Source: Afipia massiliensis (lineage in GTDB: Bacteria; Pseudomonadota; Alphaproteobacteria; Rhizobiales; Xanthobacteraceae). Taken from it: a DNA stretch of 64,000 nucleotides. How positions within the stretch are numbered: the first letter of the stretch is position 1; every line of letters begins with the position of its first letter. The stretch spans positions 868,001 through 932,000 of the forward strand of contig NZ_JACHIJ010000002.1 of NCBI RefSeq assembly GCF_014203115.1. Direction: 5' to 3'. Below the pieces are notes generated by a model that was given only the letters and a program-made list of their open reading frames with translations, ran no database searches and had not been told where the DNA came from. Positions 25,343 to 35,304 of the stretch are shown here, piece by piece. The position numbers were made by a program, and so were the translations under genes.

Positions 25343-26473
25343 TCATCGCCGCGAGAGAAACACCGTGATCAGCGCCAGCACGAGGAAACCGACGCCGACA
25401 TAGCCGACCGCGTAATACATTTCGTGCGAGAAAAGAAAGCCGCCGATACCCGACCCGATGGCCTGGCCGACATAAAGCCCCGACGTGTTCAGCGAGACCG
25501 TGGCGCTCGCGAACAACGGCGCCGCGCCGGCAAGCCGGACCTGTTGCATCGAGTTGGCCGATGAGAACGCCATGCCCCAGGGGACCATCGACGCCAGCAT
25601 CACCGGAACCAGGCCCGCGCCCAGCGCCCACATCGCAATTCCAACCAGCAGCATCGCAATCGCCGTCAGTGACGTCCGGTAGGCGCCCCACGTATCGACC
25701 ACACGGCTCGCGATCACGTTTCCGATGAAGCCCATCACGCCGTAAATGCCGAACGCGATGATCGCCAGTTGGGAGCTTCCGCCGAGTTTCTCGAACAACG
25801 GCCCCAGATACGTGAACACCACGAACTGGCCGGACGTCTGCAGCACGGTGATGACGAGCAGCAGCACGATCAGTGGATTGCGCGCGAGATCGCCCCACGT
25901 CTTGAGATCGACCGGCGTACCGACAAGGCCGCCGGGAATCCGCCAGATGAGAAGCGCCAGATTCAAAAGCGCGATAACGCCGATACCGCTATAGGCGACG
26001 CGCCATCCGATATGGCTCGCGACATAGGCTACCAGCGGCAGTCCCACCGCCAGCGCCAGCGACCAGCCGAGAAACACATAGGACATCGTGCTGCCGCGCC
26101 GCTCCGGCGGCACCATCATCGCCGCCGTGCCCGCCGCCTGCGGCGTGAACAGCGCGGCGACCGCCAGCATCACCAGCCGGATTGCCATCAGTGTCGCGTA
26201 GTTGGGCGCAAGCATGGAGGCAAACTGCGCGGCGGCCATGATCGCCACAGTCACCGACAGCAGAACCCGCCGATCAAAACGGCTGGTCAGCCACGCCGAC
26301 ACCGGCGAGCAGATGCACAGCACAATTGCGCCAAATGTAATGAGCAGTCCTGCTTCATGAATCGAGACGCCGAATTCGCGCGACAGTTCCGGCAGCATTC
26401 CCGCCGGCGCGAGGATACTCACGCCGGTGATAAAATTGCCGAGCATCAAGGCTGTGGGGGCAAAGCGTTTCAC
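25343..26473 (-). CDS. MFS transporter (DHA1-like)
   Basis: A 376-residue inner-membrane carrier with about 12 predicted helices. The MFS motif A region between helices 2 and 3 reads SAWLTSRFDRRVLLS, and helix 4-5 features follow. It resembles AraJ/YdhP-type proton-driven efflux carriers of drugs or sugars. Its upstream neighbour on the same strand is the CGNR regulator gene, 61 bases away, so they may be co-transcribed and the carrier may belong to that regulon. Confidence 0.87.
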   Translation of the reverse strand: MKRFAPTALMLGNFITGVSILAPAGMLPELSREFGVSIHEAGLLITFGAIVLCICSPVSAWLTSRFDRRVLLSVTVAIMAAAQFASMLAPNYATLMAIRLVMLAVAALFTPQAAGTAAMMVPPERRGSTMSYVFLGWSLALAVGLPLVAYVASHIGWRVAYSGIGVIALLNLALLIWRIPGGLVGTPVDLKTWGDLARNPLIVLLLVITVLQTSGQFVVFTYLGPLFEKLGGSSQLAIIAFGIYGVMGFIGNVIASRVVDTWGAYRTSLTAIAMLLVGIAMWALGAGLVPVMLASMVPWGMAFSSANSMQQVRLAGAAPLFASATVSLNTSGLYVGQAIGSGIGGFLFSHEMYYAVGYVGVGFLVLALITVFLSRR

Positions 26474-26534
26474 GCCGCGGTGTTAGCACACGAACGGTTA
26501 AATGCAATTGCATGAAAGCCATGCGTGCGGGAGA

Positions 26535-27122
26535 TCACACAACGCCCTGATGTCTCTCGCGATAGGTCCGCGTCTTCATGCGGTTGCCGCACAGGGTTGA
26601 AACGCACCAGCGGCGCGTCGCCGGCTTCGATCGATCGTAGAAAATCCGGCGGCATTCGTCCGAGGCGCACATCTTCAGGCGCGCCAGCGTCCCGTTCGCA
26701 CCGGCGTTGTACAGCTCCGCGATCACCACCGATAAGCCGGCCAGCGCATCGTCCCGCACAGGGCGCAATGTCATCCCGCCGTCACGCACCTCGACGGCGA
26801 GCGGAAAATGTTGCGTCATCCGGTTGAGTGACCGACCCAGGGTCTTGTTCTTCAACCGCTCGCCTAGATCGCATTGCAGATAGTCGCGCACGCTGGAGCG
26901 AAGCTGAAGCGCGGCAGCGAACATCGCGGGCCTGATCTTTCCGCCGGAACCCAGCTTCCGCTCCGCCAGCCACGCTGCGAGCCCCGCCTCGGTGCTGAGT
27001 TCGTCGCTCTGTGGATGCTGCACGCCGTGATGCGTGAACCGGCGCAGGTCGAGCGTGTTGGCGAAATCGTAGAGATTGGCCAATTCGTCCGGTACCTTGA
27101 ACTTTCGCGACGCCTTCAACAC
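26535..27122 (-). CDS. CGNR zinc-finger (ABATE-domain) regulator
   Basis: A 195-residue probable transcription regulator. The N-terminal ABATE (stress-induced) domain covers residues 1-140. The C-terminal zinc finger shows all signature residues: CASDECRRIFYDRSK, then WCVSTLCGNRMKTRTYRERH, i.e. CxxxxC and CxxxxCGNR. The start is GTG at 27122 with GGAG six bases before it. It diverges from an OFA-type MFS gene; overlapping palindromes in the gap are candidate operators. Members of this family commonly sit next to a transporter or enzyme they control; the inducer is unknown. Confidence 0.87.
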   Translation of the reverse strand: MLKASRKFKVPDELANLYDFANTLDLRRFTHHGVQHPQSDELSTEAGLAAWLAERKLGSGGKIRPAMFAAALQLRSSVRDYLQCDLGERLKNKTLGRSLNRMTQHFPLAVEVRDGGMTLRPVRDDALAGLSVVIAELYNAGANGTLARLKMCASDECRRIFYDRSKPATRRWCVSTLCGNRMKTRTYRERHQGVV

Positions 27123-27144
27123 AGAAACTCCTTCGACACGACTA

Positions 27145-27171
27145 AACCATTTTTAATGGTTGACATCAACC
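27145..27171. promoter_or_regulatory. Overlapping palindromes in a divergent promoter
   Basis: AACCAT-TTTTA-ATGGTT (27145-27161) overlaps GGTTGA-CA-TCAACC (27158-27171); both have perfect 6-bp arms. They lie between the CGNR regulator and the MFS gene, where an autoregulated divergent operator is expected. The local sequence is AT-rich. Confidence 0.6.
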
Positions 27172-27240
27172 GACACCATCTTGATATTTATACTGGTCTG
27201 AACAAAAAGAGCTGCGCACTGGCAGCCCCAGGGAGAAACC

Positions 27241-28476
27241 ATGACCAACGATCGAACGATCTCCAGTCCCGGCGTGTTCTACGGCTGGTTCGTGGTCGCG
27301 GCCGCGTTCACCGTAATGATGCTGGGTTTCGGCAGCGCCTATACGTTCAGCGCATTCGTCGAATCCCTGCAGCGCGACTTCGGCGCGTCGCGCGGTTCGG
27401 TGTCGCTGGTGTTCTCGCTGGCGGGCTTTCTCTATTTCGGATTGGGGATCGTCAGCGGCCCCCTCGCCGACCGCTGGGGGTCCCGCCGCCTTGCCATCGC
27501 GGGCATGATCCTGATCGGGCTCGGCCTTGCCGCTGCAAGCCTCGCGCGCAATCTCACCGAAGTCTATATCGCTTACGGGCTTGGCGTCGGCCTCGGTGTC
27601 GGCGCGTCCTATGTGCCGGCCATCGGCGCGGTGCAGCGCTGGTTCGTCAGACGCCGCGGTTTCGCATCGGGATTGGCCGTCAGCGGAATCGGTATCGGCA
27701 CGCTGATCATGCCGCCGCTCGCCGCCTTCTTCATCGACACGCTTGGATGGCGCACCGCCTATCTCGTTCTCGGCGGCCTCACCGCCATCCTCGGCGCCGG
27801 CATGGCGCTGCTGATCGAAAACGATCCGCGCGACCGCGGCCTCGGTCCCGATGGCGACGCCGTGCAGCCGGGCGTTCAGTCGATGACACCGGCGGGCGCC
27901 TCGGTCGGCGAAGCGGTCCGGTCACGACAATTCATCAGTCTTTACATCGCGTGTCTGATTTGCTCGTTCGGCGTGTTCGTGCCGTTCGTGCATCTCGTTC
28001 CCTATGCGATCGACCATGGCGTGACGAAAGCGTCCGCCGTGCTGCTGCTGGGCGTGATCGGCGTCGGCAGCACCGTGGGGCGTTTCTTTCTCGGCGGCCT
28101 CGCCGACCGGATAGGCCGCCAGACATCGCTGCTGGTAATGTTCGTGGGCATGGGGCTGGCGCTGGCGATCTGGGCCGTCGCGGCCGGCGTCTGGTCGCTC
28201 GCCGTCTTCGCATTCGCCTACGGCGTGTTCTACGGCGGCTGGGTCGCGGTTCTGCCCGCCGTCGTGATGGATTACTTCGGCGGCCGCAATGTCAGCGGCA
28301 TTATCGGTATTCTTTATACGAGCGTTGCATTCGGCACCCTGATCGGCCCCAGCGCCGCCGGTTTCGCGTTCGACGTCAGCGGCAGCTACATGCTGCCGAT
28401 ACTGGCCAGCGTCGCGGCGAACATCGCCGCCGCCGGGATCATGATGGCGATGTCGAAGGCCACAGCACCGGCCTAG
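27241..28476 (+). CDS. MFS transporter, oxalate/formate antiporter-like
   Basis: A 411-residue inner-membrane carrier with 12 predicted helices. The opening YGWFVVAAAFTVMMLGFGSA and the motif A GPLADRWGSRRLAIAG are typical of the OFA/monocarboxylate branch, which moves small carboxylates. The second half has GGLADRIGRQTSLL. GGGAGAAACC precedes the ATG. It is divergent from the CGNR regulator and probably controlled by it; substrate unknown. Confidence 0.88.
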   Translation: MTNDRTISSPGVFYGWFVVAAAFTVMMLGFGSAYTFSAFVESLQRDFGASRGSVSLVFSLAGFLYFGLGIVSGPLADRWGSRRLAIAGMILIGLGLAAASLARNLTEVYIAYGLGVGLGVGASYVPAIGAVQRWFVRRRGFASGLAVSGIGIGTLIMPPLAAFFIDTLGWRTAYLVLGGLTAILGAGMALLIENDPRDRGLGPDGDAVQPGVQSMTPAGASVGEAVRSRQFISLYIACLICSFGVFVPFVHLVPYAIDHGVTKASAVLLLGVIGVGSTVGRFFLGGLADRIGRQTSLLVMFVGMGLALAIWAVAAGVWSLAVFAFAYGVFYGGWVAVLPAVVMDYFGGRNVSGIIGILYTSVAFGTLIGPSAAGFAFDVSGSYMLPILASVAANIAAAGIMMAMSKATAPA

Positions 28477-28602
28477 CCGGTATGGCCTAAAATCAGCGGT
28501 TTCACTGGAAACTGAAACATTGCACCGCCTGAATCCGCTGCTATACAACGGGTCCACCGCTTACCTGCGCCCGTTCGCAGGAGTGAGCCACAGGAGAACG
28601 AC

Positions 28603-30639
28603 ATGACAGACAAAGACCCTGCCGCGCCTGCATTGAAGTACAGCCTCGCGAATCTGAAGCCCGTCGAATCGACCAAGGTGACCGTCACCTTTCCTGATGG
28701 CGCGCAGCGCGAATTTCCGAAAAACACCACCGGCCTCGACATCGCCAAGGGCATCTCGCCCTCGCTCGCCAAGCGCACCGTCGCCATGGCGCTGGATGGC
28801 GAAGTGGTCGATCTGTCCGATCCGATCACGCGCGACGCCAAGATCGAGTTTATCAACCGCGACGATCCGCGCGCGCTGGAACTGATCCGGCACGACGCCG
28901 CGCACGTGCTGGCGGAGGCCGTGCAGGCGCTTTGGCCCGGCACGCAGGTCACCATCGGCCCGGTGATCGACAACGGTTTCTATTACGACTTCTTCCGCAA
29001 CGAGCCGTTCACGCCGGAAGATTTCGCCGCCATCGAAAAGAAAATGCGCGAGATCATCGCGAAGGATCAGCCGTTCACCAAGGACGTGTGGGACCGCGAG
29101 AAGACCAAGCAGGTGTTCCGCGACAAGGGCGAGGCCTTCAAGGTCGAACTGGTCGATGCCATTCCCGGCAACGAGCCGATCAAGATCTACTATCAGGGCG
29201 ACTGGTTCGATCTCTGCCGCGGCCCGCACATGACCTCGACCGGCAAGGTCGGCAACGCCTTCAAGCTGATGAAGGTGGCCGGCGCGTACTGGCGCGGCGA
29301 CAGCAACAATCCGATGCTGACCCGCATTTACGGTACCGCATTCGCCAAGCAGGAAGAACTCGACGCTTATCTCAAGCAGCTTGAGGAAGCCGAGAAGCGC
29401 GACCACCGCCGCCTCGGCCGCGAAATGGACCTGTTCCATTTCCAGGAAGAAGGCCCGGGTGTCGTGTTCTGGCACGCCAAGGGCTGGACCGTGTTCCAGG
29501 CGATCATCGCTTACATGCGCCGCCGCCTCGCGGGCGACTACGACGAGGTGAACGCGCCGCAGATGCTCGACAAGTCGCTGTGGGAAACCTCGGGCCACTG
29601 GGAATGGTATCGCGAAAACATGTTCGCGGCGCAGTCGGCCGGCGACGAGGCGGAAGACAAGCGCTGGTTCGCGATCAAGCCGATGAACTGCCCCGGCCAC
29701 GTAATGATCTTCAAGCACGGCCTGAAGAGCTACCGCGAACTGCCGATCCGTATCGCCGAGTTCGGCGTCGTGCACCGTTACGAGCCATCGGGCGCCATGC
29801 ATGGGCTGATGCGCGTGCGCGGCTTCACGCAGGACGACGCGCATGTGTTCTGCACCGAGGACCAGCTTGCGGAAGAATGCCTCAAGATCAACGAACTGAT
29901 CCTGTCGACCTATGCCGACTTCGGCTTCGACGGCGAACTGACGGTGAAACTCTCGACCCGTCCGGAAAAGCGCGTCGGCTCGGATGAGGCGTGGGATCAC
30001 GCCGAAACCGTGATGGCGAAGGTGCTCGAACAGATCGCGGCGCAGGGCCACAACCGCATCAAGACCTCCATCAATCCGGGCGAAGGCGCGTTCTACGGGC
30101 CGAAGTTCGAATACGTGCTGCGCGACGCTATCGGCCGCGAATGGCAGTGCGGCACCACGCAGGTCGATTTCAATCTGCCGGGCCGGTTTGGCGCATTCTA
30201 CATCGACGATCACTCCAACAAGGTGACGCCGGTGATGGTCCATCGCGCCATCTGCGGATCGCTGGAGCGCTTCACCGGCATCCTGATCGAGCACTTCGCC
30301 GGCCACTTCCCGCTCTGGCTCGCACCGGTGCAGGCCGTGGTCACCACCATCACCTCCGATGGCGACGATTACGCGCGTGAAGTGCTTGCTGCCTGCCGCA
30401 AGGCGGGACTGCGCACCGAGATCGATCTTCGCAACGAGAAGATCAACTACAAGGTGCGTGAGCATTCGCTGGCGAAGGTCCCTGCTCTCCTCGTGGTCGG
30501 CAAGAAGGAAGCCGAAAGCCGCGCGGTCTCGATCCGCCGTCTCGGCAGCGAAGGCCAGACCGTGTTGCCGCTCGACGAGGCGCTCAAGTCGCTCGCCTAT
30601 GAAGCGTTGCCGCCGGACCTGAAGCGGGCAAACGCCTGA
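28603..30639 (+). CDS. thrS: Threonyl-tRNA synthetase
   Basis: Charges tRNA-Thr. The 678-residue protein has an N-terminal TGS domain ([20 protein letters not shown]), the editing domain (His97-x3-His101 in [14 protein letters not shown]), the class II catalytic core ([20 protein letters not shown] with the zinc Cys; [29 protein letters not shown]) and an anticodon-binding domain. A ~20-residue N-terminal extension ([20 protein letters not shown]) precedes TGS. AGGAGAACGAC gives a good ribosome site. No leader feature is evident. The long opposite-strand frame here is a shadow. Confidence 0.97.
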   Translation: MTDKDPAAPALKYSLANLKPVESTKVTVTFPDGAQREFPKNTTGLDIAKGISPSLAKRTVAMALDGEVVDLSDPITRDAKIEFINRDDPRALELIRHDAAHVLAEAVQALWPGTQVTIGPVIDNGFYYDFFRNEPFTPEDFAAIEKKMREIIAKDQPFTKDVWDREKTKQVFRDKGEAFKVELVDAIPGNEPIKIYYQGDWFDLCRGPHMTSTGKVGNAFKLMKVAGAYWRGDSNNPMLTRIYGTAFAKQEELDAYLKQLEEAEKRDHRRLGREMDLFHFQEEGPGVVFWHAKGWTVFQAIIAYMRRRLAGDYDEVNAPQMLDKSLWETSGHWEWYRENMFAAQSAGDEAEDKRWFAIKPMNCPGHVMIFKHGLKSYRELPIRIAEFGVVHRYEPSGAMHGLMRVRGFTQDDAHVFCTEDQLAEECLKINELILSTYADFGFDGELTVKLSTRPEKRVGSDEAWDHAETVMAKVLEQIAAQGHNRIKTSINPGEGAFYGPKFEYVLRDAIGREWQCGTTQVDFNLPGRFGAFYIDDHSNKVTPVMVHRAICGSLERFTGILIEHFAGHFPLWLAPVQAVVTTITSDGDDYAREVLAACRKAGLRTEIDLRNEKINYKVREHSLAKVPALLVVGKKEAESRAVSIRRLGSEGQTVLPLDEALKSLAYEALPPDLKRANA

Positions 30640-30652
30640 ACGGCGGAAAACA

Positions 30653-30686
30653 TTTATGAGGCCTCTTTCTTTAGAGGCCTCATAAA
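30653..30686. terminator. Long perfect inverted repeat after thrS
   Basis: TTTATGAGGCCTCT and AGAGGCCTCATAAA form a perfect 14-bp stem with loop TTCTTT. It lies 13 bases after the thrS stop. It lacks a clear T run, so termination is probable but not certain. Confidence 0.65.
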
Positions 30687-30767
30687 CTACAAACCTTGTT
30701 ATCGCGGTCTGGATTGCCGATATCAGCGTCGTGCACCTCGATGGTGCGCCAACAGCCCGGATCCTAC

Positions 30768-31331
30768 ATGCTTTATGCCATCGACCTCCTGACCACGCGC
30801 CGATCCATCAAGCCGATCGAGATGAGCGGCCCCGGCCCCTCGCCCGCGGAGTTGGAGAAAATCCTGACCGTCGGCGCGCGCGTGCCCGATCACGGCAAGA
30901 TCGTGCCGTGGCGCTTCATCGTGTTTGAAGGCGATGCACGAACCCGCGCCGGCGAGATTTTCGCGAAGGTATTCCGCGCCAAGAACGTCACCGCGACGCC
31001 GGATCAGGTCGAGGCCGAGAAGAAGCGCTTTACGCATGCGCCGCTCGTCATCGCCGTGGTGAGCAGGACGTCGAAGCATCCCAAGGTGCCGGTCTGGGAG
31101 CAGGAATTGTCGGCCGGCGCCAGCGCCATGAACATCGTTAACGCCGCGCATGCGCTGGGCTATGTCGCGAACTGGCTGACCGGCTGGATGGCGTTTGACC
31201 GCGACGTGCTCACCGCGCTGGGCCTGTCGCCGGATGAGAAGCTCGCGGGCTTCATCCATATCGGCAAGGCCGAGCGGCCGACCGACGACCGCCCCCGTCC
31301 CGCGCTTAGCGATATTGTGACGCGGTTCTAG
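30768..31331 (+). CDS. Nitroreductase family protein
   Basis: A 187-residue FMN-dependent oxidoreductase of the nitroreductase fold, most like the small YdjA group. Features: LTTRRSIKP at the N-terminus (FMN phosphate contact), VGARVPDHGKIVPWRFIV, and GYVANWLTGWMAFD near the end. It uses NAD(P)H to reduce nitro compounds or quinones; the natural substrate is unknown. Met at 30768 starts the recognisable domain (MLYAIDLLTTRRS); an opening to 30696 is upstream noise. It is convergent with the GGDEF-EAL gene, one base apart. Confidence 0.88.
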   Translation: MLYAIDLLTTRRSIKPIEMSGPGPSPAELEKILTVGARVPDHGKIVPWRFIVFEGDARTRAGEIFAKVFRAKNVTATPDQVEAEKKRFTHAPLVIAVVSRTSKHPKVPVWEQELSAGASAMNIVNAAHALGYVANWLTGWMAFDRDVLTALGLSPDEKLAGFIHIGKAERPTDDRPRPALSDIVTRF

Positions 31332-31332
31332 G

Positions 31333-33816
31333 TCACGCTGCCTGCGAAGCGCGATCACCGAACTTTCCGAGCAGTGCGCTGACTTCCGATGCCGGACGCG
31401 CGGCGCTGAACAGAAAGCCCTGTACCTCGGTGCAGCCTTCGGCGCGGAGCCAGTCGAGCTGATCCACGGTCTCGACGCCTTCGGCGGTCGTTGAAATGTT
31501 GAGGCTGCGGCCAAGCCCGGAGATCGCCCGGATGATGGCGACGCAATCGGGCCGCTCGGCAAGGTCGCGTACGAACGACCGGTCGATCTTGATCTTGTCG
31601 AACGGAAAACTGCGCAGATAGCTCAGGCTGGAATAGCCGGTGCCAAAATCGTCCATCGAAATGCGGACGCCGAATTCGCGCAACTGATGCAGGATTGCGA
31701 GGTTGGCCTCGCTGTCCGCCAGGAAAATCGACTCGGTGATTTCGAGCTCGAGCCGCAGCGGCGACAGACCGGACTGCGCGAGCGCCGTGAACACCGCCTG
31801 CGTCAGGTTGCGGCTTCGGAACTGCGCCGCCGACAGATTGACGGCGACCTTGATGTCCGAAGGCCACGCCGCCGCCTGCGTGCAGGCTTCGCGCAAAACC
31901 CATTCGCCGAGCGGGACAATCAAGCCGATGTCCTCGGCGACTGGAATGAAATCGGCCGGCGAAATCATGCCCTTCTCGGGATGCTTCCAGCGCAACAAGG
32001 CCTCGAAGGACACGATGCGGTCCTGCGCCAGATCGACCAGCGGCTGATAATGCAGTTCGAACTCGCCATTGGCGAGCGCATGGCGCAGATCAATCTCCAT
32101 GTCGCGACGCCGCTGTGCGTGGCGGTCCATTTCCTTCTCAAAGAAATGGTGCACGCCGCCGCCCTCCGACTTGGCGCGATACAGCGCCATGTCGGCGTTG
32201 CGCAGCAGTTCTTCCCCGCTGTCACCGTCCCCTGGCGAGATAGCGATGCCGATGCTGGCGCCGATGACCACTTCGAGGCTGTCGATCTGGTAAGGCGCGC
32301 TGAGGGTTTCGATGATGCGGATGGCCTGGTCGCTGATCTCGATCGGCGACGCGCCGGTCCCGAGAATGATTGCGAATTCGTCGCCGCCGAGCCGCGCCAC
32401 CAGATTGTCGCCGCGCACATTGGCCACAAGCCGCTGCGCCACCTGCGTCAGCAGCCTGTCGCCGGTCGGATGGCCGAAGGAATCGTTGACGTTCTTGAAC
32501 AGGTCGAGATCGATGCAAAGCACCGCGATGGTCTTGTTGACGAGGCGGCTGCGCTCGAGGTCCTGCCGCAATCGTTCCTGAAACATCACGCGATTTGCCA
32601 GATTTGTCAGCCCGTCGTGGTGCGCCATGTAGGCGATCCGGGCCTCCGCCTTGCGGCGCTCGGTAATGTCGACCGCGGACACCAGAAAACTGTCGCGGTC
32701 CTGGAATGTCACACGACGACCGAATGTCAGGACCTCGATCTCGCTGCCGTCTGCCTTCAAATGCCGCCAGTTGCGGCCGGAATTGTACACGTCGCCAACC
32801 CCGACCAGCGCGCGGGAATGCTCTTCCCATTCGTCTCTCGGCCAGAGATCTTGCAACTCCATGGAGAGAAACGTCGCGCGGTCATAACCATAGTGACTCA
32901 CGGCGGCATCGTTCACGCTGCGAAACTTCCGCGTCTCCACGTCAAACACCCACATCGGCATCGGATTGCTTTCGAACAACAACCGGAACGATTGTTCGCG
33001 CCGCTTCATATCCGTGACATCGGTCAGCGACAGCGCAAGCATGTCGCCGACCGGCGCTGCGCTGATCTTCAGCGTGCTCGTGTCATCGCTCACTTCGAAC
33101 TGTTCGCCGATCCCGTCACTGACCACGGCGCACAGCCTGCTGAAAACTTCCGGCGCGCAGAGCGCGTGCGTTCCGGAACTCAGTCTGCGCCAGCGCAGTT
33201 CGTCCGGAGGCAACCGAAGAAGGCGCGCGGTACCTTGATTAAGGTGGACGATCTGGAAATCGGCGGGCTTTCCGTCCGCGTCACGAATGGTCGCCAGCGA
33301 CAGGACACCGTCACCGGCTGCGGAGAAGACTGCGTCGAGCAAATTGTACTGAAGGCCGCGCCGGTTCACATAGACGCTGGTCATGGTGCCGCCCCACCGT
33401 GAGGCAACCGGCAGCGCAAAGACGTCGTAAATCTGGACAAGACCGTCGCGGACGCAATGGGCCGTCGCCAGATACGGCTTGCCGCTCCGTCGCGCGCTCG
33501 CAACTGCTTCGCTCAGGATCAACGCGCAGTCGGGCGGAAACGCATCGAGCGTGGTGTCCTGGATTTCGGTTTCCAGCCACTGCTCGACATAACGGCCGGC
33601 GCGCGAGACCTTGAACGCAACGCCCTCGTCCTTGATGAGCATGATATGGTCGGCCAGGCGGCCAAGACTGCCCAGCATGACGTCCTCAAAGAAGGGCAGA
33701 TCTTTTCCGGGCTTGAGCGCTGCCTGCCATTTCCGGCGCAGAACAGAAACGTCGCTGAATAATTCCGGATCTGACGTCTTCTTCGATTTCGCGACGGCAA
33801 CCACAGCACACCCCAT
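31333..33816 (-). CDS. PAS-GGDEF-EAL c-di-GMP signalling protein
   Basis: An 827-residue soluble signalling protein with two sensory PAS-like regions (about 150-270 and 275-395, the latter ending ITERRKAEARI), a diguanylate cyclase domain with intact GGDEF (477-481, RLGGDEFA) and a phosphodiesterase domain with intact EAL (605-607, FEALLRWKHP) plus downstream DDFGTGYSSLSYL and TAEGVET. Residues 1-150 form another sensor-like region (DLPFFEDVMLGSLGRL). Both catalytic motifs are preserved, so it could make and break c-di-GMP. No transmembrane helix. It is likely tuned by an intracellular cue. The first few codons are uncertain. Confidence 0.92.
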   Translation of the reverse strand: MGCAVVAVAKSKKTSDPELFSDVSVLRRKWQAALKPGKDLPFFEDVMLGSLGRLADHIMLIKDEGVAFKVSRAGRYVEQWLETEIQDTTLDAFPPDCALILSEAVASARRSGKPYLATAHCVRDGLVQIYDVFALPVASRWGGTMTSVYVNRRGLQYNLLDAVFSAAGDGVLSLATIRDADGKPADFQIVHLNQGTARLLRLPPDELRWRRLSSGTHALCAPEVFSRLCAVVSDGIGEQFEVSDDTSTLKISAAPVGDMLALSLTDVTDMKRREQSFRLLFESNPMPMWVFDVETRKFRSVNDAAVSHYGYDRATFLSMELQDLWPRDEWEEHSRALVGVGDVYNSGRNWRHLKADGSEIEVLTFGRRVTFQDRDSFLVSAVDITERRKAEARIAYMAHHDGLTNLANRVMFQERLRQDLERSRLVNKTIAVLCIDLDLFKNVNDSFGHPTGDRLLTQVAQRLVANVRGDNLVARLGGDEFAIILGTGASPIEISDQAIRIIETLSAPYQIDSLEVVIGASIGIAISPGDGDSGEELLRNADMALYRAKSEGGGVHHFFEKEMDRHAQRRRDMEIDLRHALANGEFELHYQPLVDLAQDRIVSFEALLRWKHPEKGMISPADFIPVAEDIGLIVPLGEWVLREACTQAAAWPSDIKVAVNLSAAQFRSRNLTQAVFTALAQSGLSPLRLELEITESIFLADSEANLAILHQLREFGVRISMDDFGTGYSSLSYLRSFPFDKIKIDRSFVRDLAERPDCVAIIRAISGLGRSLNISTTAEGVETVDQLDWLRAEGCTEVQGFLFSAARPASEVSALLGKFGDRASQAA

Positions 33817-33980
33817 CCCATCGACACGGCTTTCTGTCGTGTCAGCGGACGGTATCCAATGCAGCGACGCTTAAGGCTGCGTAAACGCAGCGCGCCGACG
33901 GCGCCGATGTGTGGTTTGTGAAAGTTCTAAGTCGTTTGATGGTTAGTGCGTCTTAGAAACTATGACAGATTTAATACAGC

Positions 33981-35009
33981 TTATCGCGCGACGACTTCGA
34001 CTTCGCCGTCGACCCCGTTGCTGACATTGAACGGGCGCTCGAACACCTTGCCTTCGTTCTTTGCGATCACGCGGTACTCGCCTTCCGAAAGGATGACCTT
34101 CGGAAACGCGCCGTTGTATTCCTTGATGACGTCGCCCGCAGGCGTGATCACCGACCACGCGGTATTGGCCAGCGCTTCACCGCCCTTGTCGCTGACCAGC
34201 TTGAGCGTGATCACCGCCGCGCGGTGCGTGCAGGTCACGTCGGTCAGCTTGCCGGCCTGGATGCGAATATCCGAACGCACCACCGAGTTCGCATCGCCGT
34301 AGTTCGAGATGATGTAGTACGTCCCTTCGGGCACCAGCAGCACATCGCCGGCGGCGACGTTCTGCGCCAGCGGCGCGCGCTCGCCGACTTCGAACTGGCT
34401 GCCTTTGTAAATCGAGAACGTGATCTGTCCCTGCGGGATCTTGGTGGTACCGACACGGCCTTCGATGCGAAGGCCGCCGGCGGGAAGATCGAACTGTTCG
34501 CGCAACGTATCGTTGCGCAGCGTCACCGGACGAACCGCGCTGACGAGGCCAAGCGACGCGTGAACGACATAGCCGCCGGGCGCCAGGACGATGTTCGGGG
34601 TGGCGGTGCGGTCTTCGCGCACCAGCTGAAACGCGCCGCTCGCGTCGGGCTTGTCGGAGTAGACACGCCACACCACGCCGTTGCTGACCGACGGCAGATC
34701 TTTTCCGAATCGCGCGGTCAGCGCGAGGACACCTTGCTGCGGCGTCGGCGCGGGCTGCGGCGGCAATGCGGTGGTGACCGGCGGCTGCGTCAGCGTCGCG
34801 GGAAATCCCGGTGCTGCGGCGGGACCGGACGGCGGCGCGAGACTGATCGCGGGGCCTGACGGCGTCGGCGTCTCGGGCACATTGGCTGGGGGAATGGGCG
34901 GCGGCGCATCGCCGACGAACTGCGCGGCCGCAGGCTGCGCAACCACAATCGCGAACAGACACGCCAGCGCATGCATCCATGCCAATGCGTAACGACGCAA
35001 AGGATCCAT
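33981..35009 (-). CDS. Exported hypothetical protein with beta-sandwich-like repeats
   Basis: A 342-residue protein of unknown function. A signal peptide (about 1-30: ALACLFAIVVAQPAAAQ) and a Pro-rich linker (about 31-95) are followed by ~240 residues of repeated beta-strand units such as APGGYVVHASLGL, PEGTYYIISNYGD and SEGEYRVIAKNEG, each with the G-x-Y-x-V/I pattern seen in carboxypeptidase regulatory-like and other Ig-like folds. It probably sits in the periplasm or envelope. A longer start at 35066 is possible. It is a single gene, and this kind of protein recurs in the Bradyrhizobium group. Confidence 0.75.
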   Translation of the reverse strand: MDPLRRYALAWMHALACLFAIVVAQPAAAQFVGDAPPPIPPANVPETPTPSGPAISLAPPSGPAAAPGFPATLTQPPVTTALPPQPAPTPQQGVLALTARFGKDLPSVSNGVVWRVYSDKPDASGAFQLVREDRTATPNIVLAPGGYVVHASLGLVSAVRPVTLRNDTLREQFDLPAGGLRIEGRVGTTKIPQGQITFSIYKGSQFEVGERAPLAQNVAAGDVLLVPEGTYYIISNYGDANSVVRSDIRIQAGKLTDVTCTHRAAVITLKLVSDKGGEALANTAWSVITPAGDVIKEYNGAFPKVILSEGEYRVIAKNEGKVFERPFNVSNGVDGEVEVVAR

Positions 35010-35304
35010 GGAGCCTGTCCGCGCACCGCGGACGGCTGTCCTGCGGCTGTGTCCGGGGGCTGTCATGGCGGAGGTTTTTCACCGAAACGAGGCAAATTCA
35101 AGCCTGACAACGGCCTTGACGGGTTTTCAGGAGCCGCTATCCGGGGAATAGCGGCTTCTGTCCCGGCAGAAGCCGCGCTACAGTCACATTTCCTGAGTAC
35201 GCGAGACGCGTGTCCCCGGCACAATCACACCCATTTCGCGTTCTCATGACCAAATCCGGTCGAAGGCGACCGATTCGCCGTCATGAGACCTCAGGAGACG
35301 GACG

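Noticed and set aside
26874-28490. 538-codon open frame on the plus strand
   Set aside because: Overlaps the CGNR gene antisense and the MFS gene in another frame; very Arg-rich.
28561-30465. 634-codon open frame on the minus strand
   Set aside because: Exact antisense of thrS, whose motifs are unmistakable.
31687-33402. 571-codon open frame on the plus strand
   Set aside because: Antisense of the PAS-GGDEF-EAL gene.
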